Shown: one piece after another, positions 6,047 through 13,381 of the stretch
How positions within the stretch are numbered: position 1 is the stretch's first letter
Layout of the letters: the number at the start of each line of letters is the position of its first letter
NCBI GenBank assembly: GCA_946481035.1
Contig: CAMLNK010000022.1
Span: forward strand, 1-13,381
Reading direction: 5' to 3'
DNA from: an uncultured Dyadobacter sp.
GTDB lineage: Bacteria; Bacteroidota; Bacteroidia; Cytophagales; Spirosomataceae
Length of the DNA: 13,381 nt
The notes under the pieces: model-generated
What the model saw: the letters and a program-made list of their open reading frames with translations, nothing else
Databases searched by the model: none
Told to the model about the DNA's origin: nothing
Position numbers and translations under genes: made by a program

Positions 6047-6328
6047 ATGAACAGACTCTCGCCGAATTTTCAATGGACTTTAACTTTGACTACGATTATC
6101 TTATTTCTAAACCTGAATTCAATTCGGTTTGGCCCGGCCACGGGTATGGCTATATGTAAGATCTTCTTGCCGATTTTTTGTGCGGCGGCAATCTTTGGAT
6201 TATACGTGGCTATCAGTAAAAAAATGTCCGATCTACATGAAGATTGTTTCATGATTTTGCATTGGGGATTGATGATGTCCTGTCTCGCATTGGTTTTTTT
6301 TAGTACCTGGGGACTTTGTCATAATTGA
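6047..6328 (+). CDS. small three-helix membrane protein, unknown function
   Basis: This 93-residue protein has three likely membrane helices: about residues 10-28 (WTLTLTTIILFLNLNSI), 33-56 (rich in I, F and A) and 67-89 (ILHWGLMMSCLALVFFSTWG). A short polar loop, SKKMSDLHEDC, separates the second and third. Charge in that loop suggests it faces the cytoplasm. No family or catalytic motif was recognised. A promoter-like sequence and a palindrome lie 60-115 bp upstream, which supports it being expressed on its own. The codons are AT-rich like the rest of 5440-6925 and unlike the following glycosyltransferase gene. An 84-bp gap separates it from the next small gene. Confidence 0.6.
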   Translation: MNRLSPNFQWTLTLTTIILFLNLNSIRFGPATGMAICKIFLPIFCAAAIFGLYVAISKKMSDLHEDCFMILHWGLMMSCLALVFFSTWGLCHN

Positions 6329-6412
6329 TTTGATTTAAAATCGGCGGGCGCATCGTTTAAGCGGAATGTGTTGCCGGCCATCTGCTCGATTAACCTTCAA
6401 TTTTAATATGTA

Positions 6413-6796
6413 ATGAGACGAATAGTTATTCAAATGAGCATGGCCTTGGCTTGCTTTTCTTGCAGAGTTCACAAAGTAGGCAATGAGCCGGTTTTCGGGA
6501 TTTATGAAACAATAGAACGGCATCAAAAGCAGATACCTGGATCCATTCACACGTTAACACTAGGCCACGATAGCACTTTTTTATTTGTAAATAAGCTGGA
6601 CAAAGTATCGCCTCAATGCAAAGGCAAATGGAAAGTAGCCGGTGGTAATATAATTTTGCTGGAATGTGAAGAAATAACCTACTCCTACGAAGTGCTGTCA
6701 ACTAATTATATGGCGCAGAGAAAATATCAGATTTATATACTTCAACAAGATAAGCTGAAATATAATAACATAATTCTGGCAAGGAAAAAGAAATAG
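6413..6796 (+). CDS. small exported or lipoprotein-like protein, unknown function
   Basis: This 127-residue protein starts with a basic then hydrophobic segment (MRRIVIQMSMALACFSC) that looks like an export signal. Cys14 (after ALA) or Cys17 (after CFS) could be the lipidated residue, but neither fits the strict lipobox, so lipoprotein status is uncertain. The mature part has a pattern of short beta strands: VFGIYETIER, SIHTLTLGHDSTFLFV, CKGKWKVAGGNIILLE, then ITYSYEVL and KYQIYILQQDKL. The order G.Y, then DSTF, then GKWK..G..I.L is common in small Bacteroidota secreted proteins thought to form lipocalin-like barrels. No specific family is claimed. The next gene, 128 bp away, has its own candidate promoter, so the two are probably separate units. 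Confidence 0.6.
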   Translation: MRRIVIQMSMALACFSCRVHKVGNEPVFGIYETIERHQKQIPGSIHTLTLGHDSTFLFVNKLDKVSPQCKGKWKVAGGNIILLECEEITYSYEVLSTNYMAQRKYQIYILQQDKLKYNNIILARKKK

Positions 6797-6850
6797 GTGC
6801 GACGGTTTCTGTTTACTGGCTATAATTCGGAATTTAACCAGAATTTATTC

Positions 6851-6883
6851 TTGATTTTCGTATTACTAGCATGTTTATATTTG
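6851..6883 (+). promoter_or_regulatory. candidate promoter of the polysaccharide operon
   Basis: TATATTTG (6876-6883) is an exact match to the Bacteroidota -7 element TAnnTTTG. A TTG at 6851-6853 lies 22 nt upstream, slightly farther than ideal. The -7 element is 41 bp before the ATG at 6925, so it could drive the three-gene run of glycosyltransferase, dehydratase and flippase. Confidence 0.45.
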
Positions 6884-6924
6884 TTAATAGTGCTTAGGTT
6901 CTATTCAAAACACTATCAACAGCT

Positions 6925-8028
6925 ATGAAAATTTTATATGATCATCAGATTTACACTAACCAAAACTACGGGGGTATTTCACGGTATTTTTACGAATTGT
7001 CAAAGGGAATTGCTTCGCTTGGAAATGATTGCCGAAATAGTATTTATTTTTCGGAAAATGAATTTACTTCCGATAAACAAATTTATCGTTCCAGACCGTT
7101 TATTCCCTTTAATTTCAAGGGCCGCAGAAGGGCAAAAGAATTCCTTAACCGGTTTGTTTCCCGACGGGCGCTTAAAAGCGGGAGCTATGATATCTTTCAT
7201 CCTACCTATTACGATACTTACTTTTTAAAAGGTGCGATACCCAGCAAGCCTTTCGTGGTAACCTTCTATGATCTGATCCACGAGAAATTTTCCGGCCGTT
7301 ACCCGGGCCTTCTCACCAACATGGACGAAGTAATTTCAAACCGGATTAGGCTGCTCAACAATGCCTCGCAGATTATTGCCATATCTCACAGCACCAAAAG
7401 GGACCTGATCGATTACTACGGCGTTCAGGAGGACCGGATCCGGGTAACGCATTTGGCCAGCTCGCTCTCCGCCGACCCTTCGCCCCCTTATCCCGGCTTG
7501 GGGGACTATATCCTGTTCGTCGGAAGCCGGCTGGGTTATAAAAACTTCCTGGTGTTTCTTGAAGCGGTTTCCCCGCTATTGAGGCAGGAGAAAGGGCTAA
7601 AACTCATCTGCGCGGGTGGGGGAATGTTCACAGCCGATGAACTGGCGCGCGCCGTTCAACTAGGTGTGGCAGAGCAGCTCAAACAGTTGCCGATCGATGA
7701 TAGTTGTCTTGCGACGCTTTATAAGAATGCCCTTTTCTTTGTATTTCCAAGCCGGTACGAAGGTTTTGGCATACCTGTGCTGGAAGCATTTAACTGCGGT
7801 TGCCCCACAATTCTGAGCAATGTTGCCTCCCTTCCAGAAGTTGGCGGAGCAGCTGCATTGTACATTAATCCCGAGGATCCCGGTGATATTCTGCAAAAAT
7901 GCGAAACGCTTTATAACGACGCTGAGCTGCGTGAGGAATTCAGAGCGAAAGGGTTTATGCAAGCCTGCCGCTTTTCCTGGCAGCAAGTGGCGCGTAAAAC
8001 CCTGGACGTTTACCAATCTGCGTTATGA
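6925..8028 (+). CDS. GT4-family glycosyltransferase
   Basis: This 367-residue protein is a GT-B-fold retaining glycosyltransferase of the GT4 type, which transfers a sugar from a nucleotide-sugar donor to a growing glycan at the cytoplasmic face of the membrane. The N-terminal domain shows the Gly-rich acceptor loop NQNYGGISRYFYEL (about residues 13-26) and FHPTYYDT followed by FVVTFYDLIHEKF. The C-terminal donor domain starts with YILFVGSRLGYKN near residue 195. It carries the E-x7-E motif, Glu279 and Glu287 in RYEGFGIPVLEAF, followed by GCPTILSNVASLPEVGG, the usual donor-binding stretch. The length is normal for the family. The stop overlaps the next start by 4 bp (ATGA), which indicates translational coupling. 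The donor may be GDP-mannose or a sugar derived from it, given the next gene, but that is inferred. Confidence 0.92.
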   Translation: MKILYDHQIYTNQNYGGISRYFYELSKGIASLGNDCRNSIYFSENEFTSDKQIYRSRPFIPFNFKGRRRAKEFLNRFVSRRALKSGSYDIFHPTYYDTYFLKGAIPSKPFVVTFYDLIHEKFSGRYPGLLTNMDEVISNRIRLLNNASQIIAISHSTKRDLIDYYGVQEDRIRVTHLASSLSADPSPPYPGLGDYILFVGSRLGYKNFLVFLEAVSPLLRQEKGLKLICAGGGMFTADELARAVQLGVAEQLKQLPIDDSCLATLYKNALFFVFPSRYEGFGIPVLEAFNCGCPTILSNVASLPEVGGAAALYINPEDPGDILQKCETLYNDAELREEFRAKGFMQACRFSWQQVARKTLDVYQSAL

Positions 8029-9014
8029 AAGTTGCGATCATCACGGGAATATCAGGTCAGGACGGAGCCTACCTAGCCCGGCTTCTGCTATCGAAGGGGT
8101 ACAAGGTTGTGGGTGTGGTCAGGGATCTGAACCGCCATTTAACCGGATTGGAGTATCTGGGGATCGTTGGCGAGGTGGTGCTCGAACTGTGCGATTTGTG
8201 GGAGCAGGCTTCGATCTTACGGCTGCTGGCCAAACATCGTCCCGATGAAATATACAACCTGGCTGCCCAAAGCTCTGTCGGGCTCTCGTTTGAGTATCCG
8301 ATCGAGACGATCAAGTTCAATTCAGTATCGGTTTTGAACTTTCTGGAAGTAATCAGGCTGTATGACAGCAGGATCCGGTTTTACCAGGCATCGAGCTCGG
8401 AGATGTATGGGGCTGTTACCGAATTGCCCGTGCGGATAGATTCGCCCATGCACCCGTTAAGCCCCTACGCGGTAAGCAAAGCATCGGCATTCTGGATGAT
8501 CGTCAATTACCGGGAAGCCTATAAGCTGCATTGCTGTACCGGTGTACTTTTTAATCATGAATCGTATCTGAGATCATCGAATTTCTTTGTAAAAAAGGTA
8601 ATTGTCGAGGCAATTAAAATGCTTTCGGCCCCTGAGAAGCTGCTCAGGCTCGGCAATTTAAATGTAAAGCGCGACTTCGGGTATTCTCCCAAATATGTGG
8701 AGGCAATGTGGCTGATGCAGCAGACCCCGATTGCAAAGGATTACACGATTTGCTCGGGGCAAAGCATTTTTTTGAAAGACGTAGTCTATCATGTCTTCGA
8801 TAGACTAAATCTGGATCGCAGCCGGATCGTAATCGACGACGAACTTAACCGACTGACGGACATTGAAGACATTTATGGCGACAAGCATGATGCCTGCCGC
8901 GATTTGGGTTGGGATTATAACCTGGGCTTTTGCCAGGTCCTTGACATGCTTATCGAAGAAGAAATCCGCAATTCTCCGGCACGTTTGCCTGTGAGCCGAA
9001 TAAGGTCCGTTTGA
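8025..9014 (+). CDS. gmd: GDP-mannose 4,6-dehydratase-like SDR enzyme
   Basis: This 329-residue extended short-chain dehydrogenase resembles GDP-mannose 4,6-dehydratase, which makes GDP-4-dehydro-6-deoxy-mannose, the precursor of GDP-fucose, GDP-rhamnose and GDP-perosamine. Seen: the nucleotide-binding TGISGQDGAYLA (G8-xx-G11-xx-G14); RPDEIYNLAAQSSVGLSFE; the catalytic set Ser124 and Glu126 in SSSEMYG with Tyr148 and Lys152 in YAVSK; then VNYREAY, LFNHES, and RDFGYSPKYVEAMWLM. These segments are characteristic of Gmd. It is shorter than the roughly 370-residue enzyme of E. coli, and the usual arginine-serine-rich NADP loop is replaced by VVRDLNRHLTGLEYL. The substrate is therefore likely but not certain. 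It overlaps the upstream glycosyltransferase by 4 bp. No fucose synthase or reductase gene follows in the window. Confidence 0.85.
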   Translation: MKVAIITGISGQDGAYLARLLLSKGYKVVGVVRDLNRHLTGLEYLGIVGEVVLELCDLWEQASILRLLAKHRPDEIYNLAAQSSVGLSFEYPIETIKFNSVSVLNFLEVIRLYDSRIRFYQASSSEMYGAVTELPVRIDSPMHPLSPYAVSKASAFWMIVNYREAYKLHCCTGVLFNHESYLRSSNFFVKKVIVEAIKMLSAPEKLLRLGNLNVKRDFGYSPKYVEAMWLMQQTPIAKDYTICSGQSIFLKDVVYHVFDRLNLDRSRIVIDDELNRLTDIEDIYGDKHDACRDLGWDYNLGFCQVLDMLIEEEIRNSPARLPVSRIRSV

Positions 9015-9073
9015 TACCGGTAGTTTAATTTGTCCAGTTTATTGTCACATGTGGGATCTTGATCTTTGTTTTT

Positions 9074-10429
9074 ATGTTTACCGATGTCTTTTCAATAACT
9101 TCCAGTGCCCGAAGCCGAAGGCAGTTTAGGAATATATTCTTATCGTTCCTATTCAGGGGCGGTGCATTATTGAGCTCGCTTTTGATGGTCCCCTTGTGTC
9201 TTTCATTTCTTTCGGTCTCCTCCTATGGAACCTGGCAGGTGATCTACTCGATATTCAGCTGGACAACCTTTTTCGATTTTGGCTTGGGTAATGGCTTGAA
9301 GAGCCGGCTTTCCGAAGCGATCGCCCGGGAAGATTTCCCATTGGCAACCCAATACGTAAGCACGCATTACTTAACATTAATACTAATAGCGCTTATTTTG
9401 GTGGGCCTTTTTTCAATCGTACATCCATACATCAACTGGCATGCATTGCTAAATGTGGGGAAGGACGAAATTTACCTTACCCGGCTTATTGGGATCGGGA
9501 TCGTAATTTTTGCAGCAAGGCTTGTACTGGACTCCATAAATAGTATCCTGCTGTCCTATCAAAGGGCAGCGGTTGTGCAGTTAAATACCTTTCTGGGTGC
9601 CGTGCTTTCGCTGGCAGGCGTGTGGTTGCTGACGCATATGAATGTCCGGCAACCGCTGCGGCTGCCCATGTTAGGGCTGGTTATTTCTTTAATGCCTACC
9701 ATGCTTTCGCTGGCGGTTAGTTTCTATTATTTCCGGGGAGAATTTGCTGCAATTCGTCCTTCCATTCGCAGGTTTTATAGCCCCTATGTGAAACGTCTTT
9801 TTTCATTGGGAGGGCAGTTTTTTATTATTCAAATCGCTGCCTTGGTCATTTTTTCAACGGACAGTTTTCTAATTGCGCACTTGTTTGGTCCTTCCCAGGT
9901 AACGCTTTACAATGTGGTCGCCAAGTTTTTCAGTTGTTTTACTATTGTGTGGAATATCATTATTACGCCTTATTGGGTTGCATTTGGGGAGGCATACCTG
10001 AAACGGGACTACACCTGGATTAAAAAGACCGTTTCGACCCTTCTGGGGCTCTGGCTTGGCCTGGTTTTAGCATTGCTGGTTGCGGTGCAGGTTTCCGACC
10101 AGGTTTACCGATGGTGGGTTGGGGATCAGATATTTGTTCCCCGTGATCTGTCGCTGGCGATGGCTGCGTCGGTCGCTATAACTTGTCTTTCAAATATCTT
10201 TGCCTATTTTGTTAACGGCGTCACCAAAATTCGCCTTCAACTCGTTATTGGAGTCATCGCAGCGGCAGCCAATATTCCACTAGCTGTGTTCTTTTCCAAA
10301 ACCCTGAACATGGGATTGAAAGGAATTATTCTGGCAACTGGTGTATGTATTTCCTTTACCACACTCCTTGTTGCGATCCAGTATCATAAAATCATTAATC
10401 GTAGGGCGTCCGGGATATGGGACCGCTAG
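9074..10429 (+). CDS. Wzx-type polysaccharide flippase (MOP superfamily)
   Basis: The protein is 451 residues from the ATG at 9074. A TTG at 9059 would add five residues and is less likely. It has about 12-14 hydrophobic helices. Its N-terminal region fits the oligosaccharide flippase pattern: FRNIFLSFLFRGGALLSSLL, then VPLCLSFLSVSSYGTWQV, and FFDFGLGNGLKSRLSEAIA, the conserved DFGLGNG loop of polysaccharide export proteins. Later segments such as TDSFLIAHLFGPSQVTLYNV are also typical. Such flippases move lipid-linked glycan units across the inner membrane. It follows the dehydratase gene by 59 bp, so it probably shares the transcript and exports the product made with the upstream glycosyltransferase. 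No Wzy polymerase or initiating sugar-phosphate transferase gene was found nearby. The substrate is unknown. Confidence 0.88.
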   Translation: MFTDVFSITSSARSRRQFRNIFLSFLFRGGALLSSLLMVPLCLSFLSVSSYGTWQVIYSIFSWTTFFDFGLGNGLKSRLSEAIAREDFPLATQYVSTHYLTLILIALILVGLFSIVHPYINWHALLNVGKDEIYLTRLIGIGIVIFAARLVLDSINSILLSYQRAAVVQLNTFLGAVLSLAGVWLLTHMNVRQPLRLPMLGLVISLMPTMLSLAVSFYYFRGEFAAIRPSIRRFYSPYVKRLFSLGGQFFIIQIAALVIFSTDSFLIAHLFGPSQVTLYNVVAKFFSCFTIVWNIIITPYWVAFGEAYLKRDYTWIKKTVSTLLGLWLGLVLALLVAVQVSDQVYRWWVGDQIFVPRDLSLAMAASVAITCLSNIFAYFVNGVTKIRLQLVIGVIAAAANIPLAVFFSKTLNMGLKGIILATGVCISFTTLLVAIQYHKIINRRASGIWDR

Positions 10430-10521
10430 ATGGGCGGCCGCTCTCTCCTTAAATTTTACTATATTGCGGGAATTTGAAAGGCTGATGGAAAATGCTTTAT
10501 TGAGTAAAAATGTAACTGTGT

Positions 10522-10974
10522 ATGTATGGAAAAGTGACTGTTCTCGTTGTTGAGGACCAGGATATTGTTGCCTGGACTTTGAAAAGAATTATTGGAAAAG
10601 TGATAAAGGAGGGGGCTATTATGTTAGCTTCGAATTTTCGCGATGCGGTTGACTTTTTATCCACTCGCCGGGTAGATTTAATTTTGCTTGATGTGGGTGT
10701 GCCGGGAGGAAATTCGGTGAATATGATTTCCGAACTTCGAAGCATACAGAAAGATGTACGTGTGCTTGTCAATACCGGATTGCCCGAACAGGAATATTCG
10801 GCCGCATATCTTGCTGCCGGTGCAAACGGTTTCTTATCAAAACGCGATTCGCTTGATACGATTGCAGAAGCCATTGAAACCGTTATGAGTGACGGGAAGT
10901 ATGTAAGTGTTGGTGCTATTCAGGAAGCTGTTGCTGACTCCTCGCAGGAGACTGCATGCTGCCCGAAGTACTAA
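10522..10974 (+). CDS. receiver-only response regulator
   Basis: This 150-residue protein is a CheY-like receiver with no output domain. Seen: the acidic pocket Glu11-Asp12 in VLVVEDQD; the phospho-acceptor Asp57 in LILLDVGVPGG; Thr85 in VLVNTGL; and Lys107 in GFLSKRDS. These are all the residues needed for phosphorylation and switching. The receiver ends near residue 125 (EAIETVMSDGKYVSVGAIQ), and only about 20 further residues follow, ending in CCPKY. NarL/LuxR-type regulators would continue with an HTH here, so this is either a genuine stand-alone receiver or a truncated regulator. A large sensor-protein gene starts 30 bp downstream, so they are probably co-transcribed and may be partners. 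It starts 92 bp after the flippase gene. A stop lies just upstream in frame, fixing the ATG at 10522. Confidence 0.88.
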   Translation: MYGKVTVLVVEDQDIVAWTLKRIIGKVIKEGAIMLASNFRDAVDFLSTRRVDLILLDVGVPGGNSVNMISELRSIQKDVRVLVNTGLPEQEYSAAYLAAGANGFLSKRDSLDTIAEAIETVMSDGKYVSVGAIQEAVADSSQETACCPKY

Positions 10975-11004
10975 TTTAGAGCGGTCGAATGCCGGGTTTG
11001 CATT

Positions 11005-13381
11005 ATGGTGGGTAGATTTTTATCGCTATTTCTTTGTCTTTACTTTTTTATAAGTCTAAACTTTGCAGGCGCTCAGCCGCGGTACAGGATAGAACATTTC
11101 ACCGCCGAAAACGGTCTTCCTCAAAATAGTGTCAAAAATATTTCCGTCGGGCAATATGGCTACATTTGGCTTGCCACCGAGGAGGGGCTGGTCCGATATG
11201 ATGGTCGGAACTTTGTTGTTTTTGACCGCCAACGGCTTAAAACCAGTAGCGATCGGATCATTGGTATTCAGCCTGCGAAACGTAATACGGCAGGTTTGAA
11301 CCGGCCGTTCTCATCGGCAGCGGCGGACGTTGCGATTGCTAATACCGCCTCAAACGAAGGTATTAGGATCGCGAAAGGCGTCGCCGTCTACGATTCAACG
11401 CTTTTTAGGGGGTTGTACAAACGTATGCAGGCGTTGCAGGAACCCGGGCGGCATCTTTACGTGATAAAGGGGATTCCCGACTACTGGGGGAACTCTCAGA
11501 TCAACGGGGACAGGTTTCTGTTTAACCCCGGGATGGAAGAGGGGGCTTTTTATATCGTTGATAAAGCCAAAATAGTATCCTATCAAAACTGGAAAAAAAA
11601 ATATGAAATAGCATATCCTGCCAGCAGATTCTCGGACTACTTCTGTAACAACGGAGCCATATATCAGCTGTCAGGCCCGTCGAAAGTGGTGAGAATATCC
11701 CCGGCTGGCGCGAACGAATTTACAATCTCGGGAGATTCGTTGCCATCAACGGGCCGAAAGCGTACGCAGGAAAAACTTTATTGGAATACCAATACCGATC
11801 AGGCGTTTTTGTATATCGGAAATTCCTTGTATTACCTGCGGCCCCGTGGCGACGGAGGATTTGAAAGGAAATTGCTAACGACGCAGCTTGATCTGAGCAC
11901 CAATCACATAGGCGTCGTCTTTTATGACTTAATTCACGAAAAGATCTATCTGGGGAGCAGTACCAGGGGGCTTTTTGTGTTGTCTAAACAGCGCTTTACT
12001 GTTGTCAATCCGGAAGGCGAAAACAATGAACAGATATTTTACGCACAGCTGCCGTTCGGTTCCAACCTTGTATTAACACCGACCGGTTTGGTTTTGGGAA
12101 AACAAACGACGGGCGGGGAAAAGTATCAAAAGAGCCGCGCATTGTTGGCGCGATTAAACCCCTCGGATAAACGGGTTATTCTGCGCGACCGGGATGGGCA
12201 AATCTGGGTAAAGAATGGGCCGGCCCTCTACCGGCTGAACCCGGATGCGACCCGGCTGACTGCCTCCTGGAATTTTTCCAACGAAATCAAGGCGATTCGC
12301 CAGGCGGGGGGAAAGCAAATTTATGTGGGCGTTATCAATGAAGGGATATACAGCGTCGATCCGCTGGCCCCGCTGGTAAAAGCGGTGCCGGTCGGAGATC
12401 AAATGCCCAAGAGCATAACTTTCCTCGAATCGGCGCCCGATGGCACGCTGATCATCGGTTGTATCGATGGTCTTTATACGCGGGATGCTAAAACGGGTTT
12501 ATTCGGGCTAGTCCCGGGGACCAAGGGGCTTTATATCAAAAGTATCCACCCAACCAAAGGCGGAAAATTCTGGATTACGGCCAAGGAGAAAGGCTTGATG
12601 TTCCTCGATGGTAAAACCATATCTGCATTTCCGCTCGACAATGCCCGAAATCTGACCAGCGCGCATTGTGTCGTCGAGGATGGGCTCGGCTTTCTGTGGA
12701 TTCCCACTAATCGGGGTTTGTTTCGCTTTGCGGTCAGTGATCTGATGCGCTATCTAAGAGAGTCCTCGCGGCCGGCGAAGAATATAGAAGCGCCACCTCC
12801 TGCGGGGAGCACGCGGGAGCCGGTGTACCAATATTTTACGGCGAAAGACGGCTTTTTGAGTAATGAGTTTAATGGAAGCTGCCAGCCTTGCGGTGTTAGG
12901 CATAGCAACGGCGAAATATCGTTGCCCACCCTTGAAGGGCTGGTTTGGTTTAATCCAAAGGATTTCTTGCGGACGACTGTGGACGCTCCGGTGCTATTGG
13001 ATGGCGTGACGGTGAAGGATCAGGCTGTTGAGCTTGCAAACGACACGGTGCGACTGCCAATTGACCCTGAAACGATTGAATTCAGGTTTTCAACACCTTT
13101 TTTTGCGAGCCGGAACAGTCTTAATCTTTCCTATGCGCTGATGCGGGAAGACGCGGATATCTCGTCGGCGTCCTGGCAGACGTTTGAGGGAAAAAACCTG
13201 AATGTGAGGTATTCGGTGCTTCCTTCTGGCGTCTATACGCTCATTGTCAGGAGGTTGTCGGGTAGGCCAGGTGGCGGGTATCTGACGACCCGAATTCTGG
13301 TTATTGTCCCGGAATGCTGGTACGAAACCTATTGGGCCAAAGCCATGATAGTCCTGATTCTGCTTGCAATCACTTACACGG
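11005..13381 (+). CDS. propeller and Y_Y_Y-domain sensor protein, 3' end beyond the window
   Basis: The frame is open from the ATG at 11005 to the window end, giving 792 residues. A signal peptide (about 1-23, ending FAGA before QPRYR) leads to YRIEHFTAENGLPQNSVKNI, the usual opening of a two-component regulator propeller. Blade motifs recur: YIWLATEEGLVRYDG, YLGSSTRGLFVL, IWVKNGPALYRLNP, IYVGVINEGIYSVDP, IIGCIDGLYTRD, FWITAKEKGLMFLDG and LWIPTNRGLFRF. A Y_Y_Y-like beta domain (about 695-775) precedes a membrane helix that begins at the edge (MIVLILLAITYT). The large N-terminal part is periplasmic. In this family the cytoplasmic part is a histidine kinase (sometimes hybrid) or a LuxR-type HTH; it lies outside the window. 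Family members often sense glycans or surface signals. The adjacent receiver gene supports a kinase here. Confidence 0.88.
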   Translation, partial: MVGRFLSLFLCLYFFISLNFAGAQPRYRIEHFTAENGLPQNSVKNISVGQYGYIWLATEEGLVRYDGRNFVVFDRQRLKTSSDRIIGIQPAKRNTAGLNRPFSSAAADVAIANTASNEGIRIAKGVAVYDSTLFRGLYKRMQALQEPGRHLYVIKGIPDYWGNSQINGDRFLFNPGMEEGAFYIVDKAKIVSYQNWKKKYEIAYPASRFSDYFCNNGAIYQLSGPSKVVRISPAGANEFTISGDSLPSTGRKRTQEKLYWNTNTDQAFLYIGNSLYYLRPRGDGGFERKLLTTQLDLSTNHIGVVFYDLIHEKIYLGSSTRGLFVLSKQRFTVVNPEGENNEQIFYAQLPFGSNLVLTPTGLVLGKQTTGGEKYQKSRALLARLNPSDKRVILRDRDGQIWVKNGPALYRLNPDATRLTASWNFSNEIKAIRQAGGKQIYVGVINEGIYSVDPLAPLVKAVPVGDQMPKSITFLESAPDGTLIIGCIDGLYTRDAKTGLFGLVPGTKGLYIKSIHPTKGGKFWITAKEKGLMFLDGKTISAFPLDNARNLTSAHCVVEDGLGFLWIPTNRGLFRFAVSDLMRYLRESSRPAKNIEAPPPAGSTREPVYQYFTAKDGFLSNEFNGSCQPCGVRHSNGEISLPTLEGLVWFNPKDFLRTTVDAPVLLDGVTVKDQAVELANDTVRLPIDPETIEFRFSTPFFASRNSLNLSYALMREDADISSASWQTFEGKNLNVRYSVLPSGVYTLIVRRLSGRPGGGYLTTRILVIVPECWYETYWAKAMIVLILLAITYT

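Noticed and set aside
7820..8248. Plus-strand 142-codon frame across the junction of the glycosyltransferase and dehydratase genes
   Set aside because: It lies in another frame over two well-supported genes with a 4-bp ATGA overlap, and its translation shows no domain.
17..10441. Two copies of the 8-bp palindrome GCGGCCGC (17-24 and 10434-10441)
   Set aside because: They lie in unrelated contexts with no shared flanks, so they are probably chance palindromes.
1..13381. CRISPR arrays, tRNA or rRNA genes, insertion sequences, integrases, toxin-antitoxin or phage-defence genes
   Set aside because: I saw no regularly spaced repeats, cloverleaf-like sequences, transposase or recombinase motifs, or known defence domains.

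Overview
The window looks like a piece of chromosome from a Bacteroidota bacterium, most likely of the order Cytophagales (a Dyadobacter- or Spirosoma-like organism). This is inferred from gene content: a Wzi-family capsule protein, OmpA-like and membrane-anchored helix-hairpin-helix (HHH) proteins, a Crp/Fnr regulator of the Bacteroidota type, a propeller-type sensor with a triple-tyrosine (Y_Y_Y) domain, and promoter-like sequences resembling the Bacteroidota consensus TTTG-N(about 19)-TAnnTTTG. No database search was possible, so the genus is a guess.

Layout. Positions 1-251 hold the end of a LuxR-type regulator, followed by a strong hairpin (358-384). Positions 446-2398 form a tight same-strand cassette: a four-helix membrane protein, an OmpA-domain protein, and two paralogous proteins that each have one membrane helix and a cytoplasmic HHH domain. 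A short hairpin follows, then a Wzi-family outer-membrane protein (2583-4085) that ends at a clear intrinsic terminator. Two minus-strand genes come next, a DUF416 protein and a Crp/Fnr-family regulator. Positions 5440-6046 are AT-rich and have no confident gene. They contain a promoter with a palindrome near its predicted start site, and the remains of a small reading frame. Two small envelope proteins of unknown function follow (6047-6796).

Positions 6925-10429 form a compact surface-polysaccharide operon: a GT4 glycosyltransferase, a GDP-mannose 4,6-dehydratase-like enzyme that overlaps it by 4 bp, and a Wzx-type flippase. Positions 10522-13381 hold a receiver-only response regulator and then a large propeller sensor protein that runs off the window.

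Taken together this is an envelope and surface-glycan region. One part makes and exports sugar material (glycosyltransferase, dehydratase, flippase, Wzi), another is a peptidoglycan/membrane cassette (OmpA, HHH), and regulators lie between them (LuxR, Crp/Fnr, receiver, propeller sensor). No tRNA, rRNA, CRISPR array, insertion sequence or integrase was seen. The least explained parts are the OmpA + tandem membrane-HHH cassette and the AT-rich interval at 5440-6925.
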